Positions 1 through 6,350 of a DNA stretch of 8,913 nucleotides are shown piece by piece. This DNA comes from Nitrospira sp. Lineage in GTDB: Bacteria > Nitrospirota > Nitrospiria > Nitrospirales > Nitrospiraceae. Both the position numbers and the translations under genes were made by a program. The notes under the pieces were generated by a model. The model worked only from the letters and a program-made list of their open reading frames with translations. It was not told where the DNA came from and searched no databases. How positions within the stretch are numbered: the first letter of the stretch is position 1; every line of letters begins with the position of its first letter. The stretch covers positions 1-8,913 of the forward strand of contig JAJFBJ010000123.1 of assembly GCA_020697375.1 (NCBI GenBank). The letters are read 5' to 3'.

Positions 1-1530
1 CGGGAGGTACAGACTCGGAAGATCGAAGCCTGTCAACAGCTCATCGGCTGCCAGCTGACGAAGGAAGGGGGCGAGCGATTCGCTTCGCCGCAGCACCTCC
101 TCCCGGCTCGCGCCGCTGATGACGAGCATGTAGCGGACATCCGGCGCGCCGAGCTCCTTGCGCAACCGCTCGTCCATGGCCTTGGCTGATTGAGAAATGG
201 GGCTCAAATTGGCCAGGTCGTTATCCCAGATATGGTCGTGGCGCACGGACAGAATCACGGAGGCGGCAATCACCAGCAACCAGACGATCCAATGCGCCCG
301 CCCTAACGAGGTCAACCCTCTGGTCCACTGTTGAGGCAGGAGGTGATGTGGCGCGGTCAGCATCTGCCGGGGCTTGAGGGCCGGTATGATCCAGCGGGTC
401 ACGAGCCCGGCGACCAATACTCCCACCACCAAGAGAACGCCCAGTTGCGAGAGGCCGGTAAAACTGGAGAGCAACATCGTCAAGGCGCCGAACACAGTCG
501 TCAGCACCGCGAGTCTCAACGTCGGCCAGACTCGTGTGACAGTCTCGCGCAGCCGTTCACCGGCCATGACTTGGGTAAAAACATAAGCGGGATAGTCGAC
601 GGCTTCTCCAATGAGCGTGGCGCCGAACCCGAGGGTAATGCCATGCACGAAACCAAACAGCCATTGCACGGCTGCCACTCCAGCGAGGAGACCGGTCATG
701 ACCGGCAACAGACTCAGCAGAACGGGAGGCAGCGAACGGTAGACAGTCACGAGCAATCCGGTGACGAGAATCACGGCCACGATGGAGAGGCGCCAGGAAT
801 CACGCTGGATCGTCGCCCGGGATTCCACGGCAAAGACACCGGGACCGCTCAGCAGAAGGCGGCTGGTTTCCGGCAAGCCGGAAAATTGGAATGCCGCACG
901 GATCGCATTCACCGCTCGTTCTTGTTCGTCGATGTCGAATCCGGGCGCCCGGGTTTCCGCCAGGAGCTGCGCGCCGGTTCCATCGCGGGAAAACCAAACC
1001 CCCTGCAGCACTGAAGGGGGATCTCCCAAGGAAAAATCTGATAGCACCCGGGCCAATTCGCCAGTGGGGTCCGACGGCAACTGCGCTTTGGTGACGGCTC
1101 CCGCCGGAGAACCGAGGAGTTGAAGCTGGCGCTCAAGCGCCGCTCGCAGGGCGGGAGTCGAAAAATGATCGGCGGTGACGGCTGCGCTCAGGAGATAGCG
1201 ATGACGCATGAGGAGATCCCGTTCAGCAGCGAAGTCGGCGGGATCACCGTTATTCACGGATGCGAACAGGCCGCCTTCGCGCAGTTGTCGGGTGATGTTC
1301 CGGCTGGCTTCGGCCAACAGCTCCGGCGCCGCGCCTTCGAGCCTGATCAATATGAGCCGCGCCGCCACGCCGTCGCGCAATTGGGTCACGAGTAACTCCT
1401 GCATGCGGTCTGCGGACCGGGGGAGCAGGGCCGTGAGGTCGGTCGTGACCGTCATGCGAGCCACCACCCCGCCGCTGATCACAAGGAGCGCAATCCAGAG
1501 GATCACAGCCGGCCGAACACCGGACGTCAC
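1..1530 (-). CDS. MMPL/RND-type predicted exporter, partial (C-terminus beyond window)
   Basis: The minus frame is open from a GTG at 1530 to the window edge, giving 510 codons with no stop. The layout is that of the RND-superfamily 'predicted exporter' group (MMPL) found in aryl-polyene and xanthomonadin clusters. A transmembrane helix lies at about residues 6-22 and a first periplasmic domain at about 25-245. Five helices follow (about 248-378), then a seventh at about 414-430, and the second periplasmic domain begins with a WDNDLANLSP stretch. A GEAVDYPAY motif puts Asp312-Tyr313 in the fourth helix, matching the proton-relay D-Y pair of MMPL transporters. Family members are usually about 770-800 residues, so roughly a third is missing, including the second membrane half. 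The GTG start overlaps the LolA-like stop as GTGA, with no Shine-Dalgarno visible, which suggests translational coupling. Likely job (inference): moving the finished pigment lipid out of the inner membrane together with the LolA-like partner. Confidence 0.88.
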   Translation of the reverse strand, partial: MTSGVRPAVILWIALLVISGGVVARMTVTTDLTALLPRSADRMQELLVTQLRDGVAARLILIRLEGAAPELLAEASRNITRQLREGGLFASVNNGDPADFAAERDLLMRHRYLLSAAVTADHFSTPALRAALERQLQLLGSPAGAVTKAQLPSDPTGELARVLSDFSLGDPPSVLQGVWFSRDGTGAQLLAETRAPGFDIDEQERAVNAIRAAFQFSGLPETSRLLLSGPGVFAVESRATIQRDSWRLSIVAVILVTGLLVTVYRSLPPVLLSLLPVMTGLLAGVAAVQWLFGFVHGITLGFGATLIGEAVDYPAYVFTQVMAGERLRETVTRVWPTLRLAVLTTVFGALTMLLSSFTGLSQLGVLLVVGVLVAGLVTRWIIPALKPRQMLTAPHHLLPQQWTRGLTSLGRAHWIVWLLVIAASVILSVRHDHIWDNDLANLSPISQSAKAMDERLRKELGAPDVRYMLVISGASREEVLRRSESLAPFLRQLAADELLTGFDLPSLYLP

Positions 1531-2126
1531 GAGGCCGGCTCATGGATACGCATGAGCGATCGGTCTCCGCCGGTCTCGCGAATGTCCACCGTCGTCAGAC
1601 GATCTCCATGACCCGTGAGCGTGACGGACGCGAGGTATTCGGCCGCCTGGGGGTTCAATGGACGTAACGTCAATGTCCATCCCTGCAAGGTCCCCTGCAA
1701 TTTGATGTGGTAGAGCCGCCTCAGGACAGAGACCTCGCCGGCCAAGCTCGCTCGGATCGCCTCGACGAACGACCAGATCAACGGATGGCTCTTGACCGCG
1801 ATGCGTTTCGTGCCTTCTCTGCTGGACAGAATGAGCTGGTCTCCCTGCACGAGCAGATGCTCCTCATAGGGTGTGAGCACATGTTTTTCGACCAGATCCG
1901 GCCGCCGGTATCCTAGGGTGCCGGTCAGCACCAATGGTTTCGTCAACATGGCCATCGTTTTCGACTCAGTGAAGCGATCCTTGCGCGACGTCACTTGTGC
2001 CATCATGTCCATCAGCGCCGGGACATCCAACGGTTGGTTGTCGATGCCTTGGCTCGCGGCGGCCGACAGCGCGGCAGACAGACTACAGATGAGAAGCAGA
2101 GGCGTGAACCTCCTCGGAGATGTCAT
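1527..2126 (-). CDS. LolA-like periplasmic lipoprotein-carrier family protein
   Basis: This 199-residue protein has an N-terminal signal peptide: MTSPRR, then a hydrophobic core at about 9-22, with a probable AxA-type cleavage near residue 25. The mature part reads as the LolA/LolB fold of beta strands: an early MAQVTSRKDRFTESKT segment, a GTLGYRRPDLVEKHV strand pair and a later GWTLTLRP strand. These resemble LolA proteins, in which a half-barrel binds a lipid or lipoprotein in the periplasm. Divergent LolA homologues are constant members of aryl-polyene clusters, always near the MMPL exporter, so this one probably ferries the cluster's own lipid product rather than replacing housekeeping LolA. 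The ATG at 2126 lies 44 nt inside the acyltransferase gene and has no good Shine-Dalgarno. A GAGGAGG run lies just inside the coding region, but no standard start codon follows it at the right distance. Cys15 is too early for a lipobox. Confidence 0.8.
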   Translation of the reverse strand: MTSPRRFTPLLLICSLSAALSAAASQGIDNQPLDVPALMDMMAQVTSRKDRFTESKTMAMLTKPLVLTGTLGYRRPDLVEKHVLTPYEEHLLVQGDQLILSSREGTKRIAVKSHPLIWSFVEAIRASLAGEVSVLRRLYHIKLQGTLQGWTLTLRPLNPQAAEYLASVTLTGHGDRLTTVDIRETGGDRSLMRIHEPAS

Positions 2127-2997
2127 AAAAATTGAACCAATTGTAGGGATAGAGCCGGCAATAATGTTCCAGGCGGTTCACATAGCGCTCGATCCAGGGA
2201 AGAATCGCTTCCGAGCGCCTCGTGCCGCTCAAGGGAATATAGTCCGCCAAAGGTTCAAAATGAATGGCGTATTGCCGTCCTCCCTCGTAGAGGCCAAAAA
2301 ACAATACGACGGGAACCTGTAGGAGCGCGGCCAGTAAAAACGGACCCTCGGGAAACGACCTGGGCTGACCGAGAAAATCGCAAGTCGCCGTCTTTTCCGC
2401 GCCAAGTACTCGATCAGCGAGAATGCCGACGAGCTCACCGCGATCCAGCCGTTCCTTCACCGCCAGCATCGTATCGGGCGTGCCGGGCGGGATGATTCGT
2501 TTCCGGATTCCCGGATGGAGATCATGAAGAACGGCATTCAGATTGGACGCCGCCGCTTCATGCATGATGATGCTGATGGGAAGCTGCTGATCGAACAGGC
2601 CATGCGCGCGGAGCACTTCGAAACTGCCGAGGTGGGACCCCAGCAGAATGCAGCCCTGCTTCCGTGCGATGACATCATGCAGCATCGACGCGCCTTCCAT
2701 GCGGATATCGAAGTACCCATGCCGACCCGACAGGAGATAGACCCGGTCATGGATCGTCGAGGCGAATGCATGATAATGGCGGAACACATCTCTCCAACCG
2801 GGCCGCCGTTCGAGGATGCGCTGAAGATATTCCCGCGAGACACGTCGCGTTCCGCCGGAAAAGATCACGAAATACCAGCAGGTGGGATAGAGGAACCAGC
2901 GAGCGATGGGGCGGCCAAGCCGGAGCGTCATCCAAGTCAGAAGCCGGATGAGCGCGCGGCTGCCCCGTTCAGGCTTGGAAAGCCAGTGGCGGCTCAT
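2083..2997 (-). CDS. LpxL/HtrB-type lipid acyltransferase of pigment-cluster kind
   Basis: This 304-residue protein belongs to the lysophospholipid/lipid A acyltransferase family (HtrB/LpxL), which transfers an acyl chain from acyl-ACP to a hydroxyl on a lipid or sugar at the inner membrane. The catalytic H-x4-D/E motif appears as GSHLGSFE, giving His122 and Glu127. Further family signatures are GILADR (191-196), a FLGQP...FPEGPFLLA stretch (208-223) and a C-terminal PYNWFNFYD (284-292), which is characteristic of predicted acyltransferases linked to aryl-polyene clusters. A hydrophobic N-terminal stretch near residues 32-47 may anchor it. The ATG at 2997 overlaps the dehydratase stop as ATGA. 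The frame stays open further upstream to 3423, but that part runs antisense-free through the two preceding genes in another frame and lacks family similarity. Likely role here (inference): attaching the polyene acyl chain to its lipid or sugar carrier. Its 3' end overlaps the LolA-like gene by 44 nt. Confidence 0.87.
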   Translation of the reverse strand: MSRHWLSKPERGSRALIRLLTWMTLRLGRPIARWFLYPTCWYFVIFSGGTRRVSREYLQRILERRPGWRDVFRHYHAFASTIHDRVYLLSGRHGYFDIRMEGASMLHDVIARKQGCILLGSHLGSFEVLRAHGLFDQQLPISIIMHEAAASNLNAVLHDLHPGIRKRIIPPGTPDTMLAVKERLDRGELVGILADRVLGAEKTATCDFLGQPRSFPEGPFLLAALLQVPVVLFFGLYEGGRQYAIHFEPLADYIPLSGTRRSEAILPWIERYVNRLEHYCRLYPYNWFNFYDISEEVHASASHL

Positions 2998-3317
2998 GAT
3001 CGATCCTGCTCGATGGGAAGACCGGACTGATGCAGCACTCCCGTTGCGATGCGCACGTCTTCCCGCATGACGACAAAGGACAGACCCTGTCCCGGCAGTG
3101 GTTCCAGCAGCAGGGTGAATGGTTCGCCCGGGAACAGGAACCGTAGAAACTTCACGGATGTCACGGTCACGGTATTTGCCGGCCAATGCAACCGTTGCTC
3201 GACGGCCTGCAAAAGTTCCGTCAGCAAGAGCACCCCCGGGACGACCGGATGGCCGGGAAAATGACCGGGCAGGCAAGGATGGTCCGGACTGATGCATCTC
3301 CGTACCTCCTGTTTCAT
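2994..3317 (-). CDS. Hot-dog 3-hydroxyacyl-ACP dehydratase-like protein (ApeI/FabZ type)
   Basis: This is a 107-residue single hot-dog domain. The FabA/FabZ signature GHFPGHPVVPGV at 18-29 includes His19, the position of the catalytic histidine. It is followed by a long central helix (LLLTELLQAVEQRL) and C-terminal strands (TVTVTSVKFLRFLFPGE...). Short dehydratases of this kind remove water from 3-hydroxyacyl-ACP during polyene building. In FabA and FabZ a catalytic Asp/Glu follows PG at a fixed distance in the helix; here that place is Thr33, with Glu34 one residue later, so activity cannot be taken for granted. I chose ATG 3317 because an AGAGG motif lies 6 nt upstream. A GTG at 3323 would overlap the ligase stop as GTGA but has its Shine-Dalgarno directly abutting. 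The gene sits between the ligase and the acyltransferase and overlaps the latter by 4 nt. Confidence 0.82.
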   Translation of the reverse strand: MKQEVRRCISPDHPCLPGHFPGHPVVPGVLLLTELLQAVEQRLHWPANTVTVTSVKFLRFLFPGEPFTLLLEPLPGQGLSFVVMREDVRIATGVLHQSGLPIEQDRS

Positions 3318-3319
3318 CC

Positions 3320-4744
3320 TCACCCTCTTGGCGGTCGAGCCGGATGCATGACGTCTCCGGCAAAGGTTTCCAGCTGTTCATGAGGAAGTTTACCGGTGGC
3401 ATTGCGAGGCAATGAGGGGACAAGGCATAGCGGGCGGGGAAGGAAAACCGGATCGATACGTTTTCGAAGGTCGGCCAGTATGGCGGCGCGGGTGACGCCT
3501 GGAGCCACGACGAATGCGCTCAAGCGCCCATGGCCAGTGCGACCCTGGTCGGGCCAGTAGAACGTTCCATCCAGCACGCCCTCCACCCGGTTCAGTGCGG
3601 CGTTCAGTGCCGCCAATGAGGCGCGTTTGCCCGCTACTTTCACGAGATCATAGCTCGGGCCAAGGAGAAAAAATTCCTGCCGGTTATTCATCCGGATGCG
3701 GTCCGTCAACTGGACAGTGGCTCCCACATGTCCTCCTGCCACCCATGTGTTGTCGCCCTCCTGCCACATGCGTAAGCCGTGACAGAGGCTCCAAAGGTCT
3801 CCATCCGTGGTGCGGCGAGAAGCCAGCACGCCGCCCTCCGTGCACCCATAAATCTCATGCACCGGAACTTGCCAAAGCCGTTCGGCAGTCCGCGCCAGCG
3901 GGCGACCCAGCGGCATGGTGGCGGAAATGATGCCTTCGAGGCCCGGCAGGGCCATATGCTCGCCTGCATAGGCCTTCAGGTGAACCGGGGTCGTCATCAG
4001 CCAGGCAGGAGAAGTGAGCCGCTCAAGGTCTGTCCGGATGTCGGCGGGAAGGACGGGGTTGCCGGCATGGATACACCAGCTCCATTGCAGCGGCAACATG
4101 ATGGTGGTCTCCAGCCCGTACATATGTTGCGCGGGAACAGTTCCCACGGCGATTCGCGCCGGGCTCGCGGGAAGGTCGAACTGCAGTCCCAACGCTCGAG
4201 CTCCCTTGACCAGAGACCCCCAGCTTTTCGCATGGGCGCGAGGCAAGCCGCTGCTGCCTGAGGTGAACACGATGGCGGCGATACGATCGGCCGGGATCGA
4301 AGGATTTTCGATCGATCCGGACATGTCTCGATCGCGTTCCGGGATGTGGCAGCAGGGCAAGGGAATCTCGGCATCCACTTGATCCGTCAAGACGTAGGCG
4401 TCCGGATAGCGTTGTGAAAGATGTTGCAAGGGTTCTGTCGCCTGACAGGTCGGCAAGAGGCTGATCTGCCGGGCGACTAATGCGGCAGCGAAGCCGACGG
4501 CGAACCGATATCGATCCTTGCAGAGATTGATGGCATAGCGTTTCGTCGGCAGCCGCGAAGCGAGCGCGTGGACCGAGCGTAGGAAATCGTTTACCGAATA
4601 GATACGCTCATAGCTCCATCCGACAGGGGAGTCGAAATCACGATGCATGAGCAGGGGATAAAGATCGGGTCCGGAATGTGGCGCCGCGTCGGCATGGCTG
4701 CCGGTAGGGCGCCGGGCGATCCGGCTGTCAATCGAACGTATCAT
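3320..4744 (-). CDS. AMP-forming acyl/aryl-CoA (ACP) ligase of aryl-polyene type
   Basis: This 474-residue member of the ANL adenylate-forming superfamily activates a carboxylic acid as an acyl-adenylate and transfers it to a phosphopantetheine thiol. The visible core motifs are the P-loop FTSGSSGLPR at 160-169 (Arg169 where many relatives have Lys), YGCTEGG at 299-305, the ribose-binding Asp348 in QLTDRIRM, the hinge-proximal VKVAGKRASL at 368-377, and PRNATGKLP at 447-454 with the likely catalytic Lys452. The compact length and the HAKSW after the P-loop resemble ligases of aryl-polyene clusters, where the homologue activates 4-hydroxybenzoate. The substrate here cannot be read from sequence. 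The ATG overlaps the stop of the ACP gene as ATGA, so ligase and ACP are probably made together and may act as a loading pair. The protein looks complete and soluble, with no signal peptide or membrane helix. Confidence 0.88.
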   Translation of the reverse strand: MIRSIDSRIARRPTGSHADAAPHSGPDLYPLLMHRDFDSPVGWSYERIYSVNDFLRSVHALASRLPTKRYAINLCKDRYRFAVGFAAALVARQISLLPTCQATEPLQHLSQRYPDAYVLTDQVDAEIPLPCCHIPERDRDMSGSIENPSIPADRIAAIVFTSGSSGLPRAHAKSWGSLVKGARALGLQFDLPASPARIAVGTVPAQHMYGLETTIMLPLQWSWCIHAGNPVLPADIRTDLERLTSPAWLMTTPVHLKAYAGEHMALPGLEGIISATMPLGRPLARTAERLWQVPVHEIYGCTEGGVLASRRTTDGDLWSLCHGLRMWQEGDNTWVAGGHVGATVQLTDRIRMNNRQEFFLLGPSYDLVKVAGKRASLAALNAALNRVEGVLDGTFYWPDQGRTGHGRLSAFVVAPGVTRAAILADLRKRIDPVFLPRPLCLVPSLPRNATGKLPHEQLETFAGDVMHPARPPRG

Positions 4745-5022
4745 CGGGTTCTATGCAGGACAATGTGAGCCGCCAATGCGCGCAAAGAGGTAAAGGCCGT
4801 CCGGTTCTCCGAGCGTAGTTCCACCCCGTATGTCTTGGAGACCGCCAGGGCGATCTCCAACATATCGATCGAATCTAGTCCCAGTCCCTCGCCGAACAGG
4901 GGAGCCGTGGGATCGATGCGGTCTGGGGTCATCTCCAGCCGTAATGAATTCACCATCAATTGAGCCAGATCCCGCTCGAGATCTGCCGCCGTATCCCCTT
5001 GCTGTTCGGTCGGGATCGCCAT
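4741..5022 (-). CDS. Acyl carrier protein
   Basis: This 93-residue acyl carrier protein has the phosphopantetheine site GLDSIDMLEI, with Ser51 the attachment serine. The preceding RIDPTAPLFGEGLGLDS loop and the following acidic helix II (IDMLEIALAVSKTYGVEL) are typical of type II ACPs, and the length is close to the usual 75-95. A phosphopantetheinyl transferase, not seen here, would be needed to activate it. The ATG at 5022 begins 1 nt after the deacetylase stop, and no strong Shine-Dalgarno is visible, so it probably depends on translational coupling. The frame extends upstream to 5109, but that extension lies inside the deacetylase gene and is not ACP-like. As the only ACP in view, directly joined to the ligase gene, it is the likely carrier of starter or growing chain. 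Pigment clusters of this class often have two ACPs, so another may lie outside the window. Confidence 0.9.
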   Translation of the reverse strand: MAIPTEQQGDTAADLERDLAQLMVNSLRLEMTPDRIDPTAPLFGEGLGLDSIDMLEIALAVSKTYGVELRSENRTAFTSLRALAAHIVLHRTR

Positions 5023-5023
5023 G

Positions 5024-5848
5024 TCATTGCACCGCGGCGAGCGTTCTCTGGTTGTGAGGAACCGATGCAGAAAACGCGGCTCGCCGGAGGCCGGCCTCCA
5101 AAAGATCATGATGACCGTCCAGGAACGGCTTCCGATGCAGCGGGAACCTCAGGCGGTGGGATTCTTCCACCAGTAGGCTGAGATAGTCGCTCAAATGGTC
5201 GGCCGTAAAGGCGTTCGTGTCGTGAAAGGTCACGACGATGGGAAGGGTATGGTTCACGACCGGGAGATCGCCCCGCAGAAACCTGGTCCGCATTGCGGAC
5301 AGTTGAGAGCGAAAACTCCAGCGCTTGAGCAGATGGATCCCCCAGTTGACACCGTCGAAAGCCTTGATGTCGGATAACACCATATGGAGCCCATTGCATC
5401 CGTATCGCAGCAGCGTTGAGTGATTGAAGCGCCAGTAGGGCGGCCGCACCAGAAGCGTGGTTCGCCCCGTAATGCGGCTGAGGTCGTTCTTCCCGTCCTG
5501 TAACGATTGATCCAGGTCACGGGGCGCCATTCTCGTATGGCTGACATGCCCGCGCGGCGATCCCGTATGCAGGCCCAGCATATGGCCTTCGGCATGTTGG
5601 AGATGCAGGAGGGAGCGGCCTTCCACCGATCCACCGCCTTCCGGATGTCTGGTTTGCACGAAAAAAATCGCCTTGAGGTCCGGCTGTACGGGATTGCGGG
5701 CAAGATGCCGCAACACTTTTCTCGTATTGGCATGCGGTCCGTCATCGAACGTGAGGAGGAACCGTATCTCGAGACGGGAGTCGGGCGTACGTGCCGGAGA
5801 AGACAAGGCCTCGCCGACCGGCCGCGGTAGACGCGCTGTTTCATTCAC
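5024..5848 (-). CDS. NodB-type polysaccharide deacetylase family protein, divergent
   Basis: This 274-residue protein has the NodB homology domain of carbohydrate esterase family 4, metal-dependent enzymes that remove acetyl groups from amino sugars. Motif 1 is LLTFDDGP (31-38) with Asp35 and Asp36. Motif 3 is RPPYW (135-139). Motif 4 is probably SDIKAFDGVNW (159-169). Motif 5 is VVTFHDT (205-211) with His209. Motif 2 is unusual: GLHTGSPRGHVSHT (92-105), where His94 and His101 are seven apart instead of the usual four, leaving metal coordination uncertain. No signal peptide is seen, so the protein may act in the cytoplasm or at the inner face of the membrane. I chose GTG 5848 because AGGAG lies 7 nt upstream; the open frame back to 5950 would run into the lipoprotein gene. 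In this operon it could modify a sugar on the lipid product (inference). Confidence 0.8.
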   Translation of the reverse strand: MNETARLPRPVGEALSSPARTPDSRLEIRFLLTFDDGPHANTRKVLRHLARNPVQPDLKAIFFVQTRHPEGGGSVEGRSLLHLQHAEGHMLGLHTGSPRGHVSHTRMAPRDLDQSLQDGKNDLSRITGRTTLLVRPPYWRFNHSTLLRYGCNGLHMVLSDIKAFDGVNWGIHLLKRWSFRSQLSAMRTRFLRGDLPVVNHTLPIVVTFHDTNAFTADHLSDYLSLLVEESHRLRFPLHRKPFLDGHHDLLEAGLRRAAFSASVPHNQRTLAAVQ

Positions 5849-5855
5849 GATATCG

Positions 5856-5860
5856 CTCCT
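5856..5860 (-). promoter_or_regulatory. Ribosome binding site fixing the deacetylase start
   Basis: AGGAG on the minus strand, 7 nt before the GTG at 5848, lies in the 16-nt gap after the lipoprotein stop. It decides for the GTG over the longer in-frame reading from 5950. It also rules out the neighbouring ATG that opens a different frame without family similarity. Confidence 0.75.
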
Positions 5861-5864
5861 AGGA

Positions 5865-6134
5865 CTAGGCCTTGACCACCTTGCCGGTGCACACATACGT
5901 ATTGGTGTAGAGCCAGGCGATCGGCCCCGACGTGGATTCATGATGCACATCCGTGAGCCGGACCTTGACGTTCAGTTCCTTCGCATCCTCTTTGAGATGT
6001 TCAATGCAGCTCTGCGGCGAGCGGCCGCTTGAAATGACCTTCTCAATCTCATTCGTTTCAAAGTTGGGAATGGTGTATTGAGGCCCACAGCCGGCGATTA
6101 AGAAGACGATCCCGAGTGCCCACGACCTGTTCAT
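5865..6134 (-). CDS. Small putative lipoprotein, function unknown
   Basis: This 89-residue protein begins with a short signal sequence (MNRSWALGIVFLIAGC) ending in a clear lipobox, LIAGC. Cys16 should therefore be lipidated and the mature protein of about 74 residues anchored to a membrane. Gly17 follows the cysteine, with no Asp at +2, which fits outer membrane sorting under the E. coli rule. Two further cysteines, Cys43 and Cys82, could form a periplasmic disulfide. The remainder is a helix-rich stretch (residues 36-55) followed by strands, and I do not recognise a family. The ATG has a good Shine-Dalgarno (AAGGGAG, 6 nt upstream). It is the first gene of the minus-strand set and lies 16 nt before the deacetylase, so co-transcription is likely. 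Whether it belongs functionally to the pigment-lipid genes or only shares the promoter cannot be told. Confidence 0.75.
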   Translation of the reverse strand: MNRSWALGIVFLIAGCGPQYTIPNFETNEIEKVISSGRSPQSCIEHLKEDAKELNVKVRLTDVHHESTSGPIAWLYTNTYVCTGKVVKA

Positions 6135-6262
6135 AACGCTCTCCCTTGTTTAGGGGTAAAAGATTCCTCCCTGTCTGTAGTGTGAACTCTACTGAGGGGC
6201 GCTAGGTTTCTATACTAGTGAGACCCCTGGTCGAGTGATCAAGCAACCCGAGCAGAGAGTAT
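6135..6262. promoter_or_regulatory. Left half of the divergent intergenic region, promoter of the minus operon expected
   Basis: This stretch should contain the promoter for the eight minus-strand genes, but no convincing pair of boxes is visible. The best minus-strand guess is TTCACA (6187-6182) with a poor TCTTTT 17 nt downstream. On the plus strand TATACT (6211-6216) resembles a -10 but lacks a -35. An imperfect inverted repeat, AGGGG (6195-6199) with CCCCT (6224-6228) and GGTTTC (6205-6210) with GAGACC (6220-6225), surrounds it and could be an operator. Confidence 0.3.
6141..6147 (-). promoter_or_regulatory. Ribosome binding site of the lipoprotein gene
   Basis: AAGGGAG on the minus strand lies 6 nt before the ATG at 6134. 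It is the strongest translation signal of the minus-strand operon, as expected for its first gene; most downstream genes rely on overlaps. Confidence 0.7.
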
Positions 6263-6281
6263 CCGACTGCACGCCGACTGC
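6263..6281 (+). repeat. Tandem direct repeat CCGACTGC, 11-bp period, abutting the -35
   Basis: Two exact copies of CCGACTGC (6263-6270 and 6274-6281) are separated by 3 nt, a period of 11 bp, which is about one helical turn. The second copy ends directly before the TTGCGG -35 box at 6282. This is the geometry of direct-repeat sites for OmpR/PhoB-type activators that touch the -35 region, though the bases do not identify a particular regulator. A looser inverted pair, CTGCAC (6267-6272) and GTGCAG (6287-6292), overlaps it. Confidence 0.5.
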
Positions 6282-6310
6282 TTGCGGTGCAGAATTGTAC
6301 GCAATACAAT
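6282..6310 (+). promoter_or_regulatory. Sigma70-like promoter of the HerA-like ATPase gene
   Basis: A TTGCGG -35 (6282-6287), a 17-nt spacer and a TACAAT -10 (6305-6310, five of six consensus bases) form a good housekeeping-type promoter. Transcription would start near 6317, giving an untranslated leader of about 47 nt before the ATG at 6364. The -35 matches only in its conserved TTG, so activation by a regulator at the upstream direct repeat is plausible. Confidence 0.6.
6294..6310. repeat. Perfect inverted repeat over the -10 box
   Basis: ATTGTA-CGCAA-TACAAT is a perfect 6-bp inverted repeat with a 5-nt centre, 17 bp in all, whose right arm is the -10 box. A dimeric repressor binding here would block RNA polymerase. 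A chance origin is possible because the arm is AT-rich and short. Confidence 0.45.
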
Positions 6311-6350
6311 GCCCCGGCTTGGTGGACGACTACCGCTCTCGGTTCCCAAA

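Noticed and set aside
331..1014. Plus-strand open frame of 227 codons
   Set aside because: It lies opposite the exporter gene, is made of low-complexity charged residues (many H, Q, R, G), and has no domain or ribosome binding site. The minus frame here reads as a clear membrane transporter.
2082..2090. Lipobox reading of Cys15 (LLLIC) in the LolA-like protein
   Set aside because: The cysteine falls inside the hydrophobic core, which continues beyond it, and an AxA cleavage site follows near residue 25. It is better read as an ordinary signal peptide.
2998..3423. N-terminal extension of the acyltransferase frame to 3423
   Set aside because: The extension overlaps the dehydratase and the ligase end in another frame and is not family-like. 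ATG 2997 forms the usual ATGA overlap and gives the family's normal length.
5023..5109. Longer ACP start at 5109
   Set aside because: The added residues lie inside the deacetylase gene and do not look like an ACP helix. ATG 5022 gives a normal ACP.
5849..5950. Longer deacetylase start at 5950
   Set aside because: It would overlap the lipoprotein gene, and the GTG at 5848 has AGGAG at a good distance.
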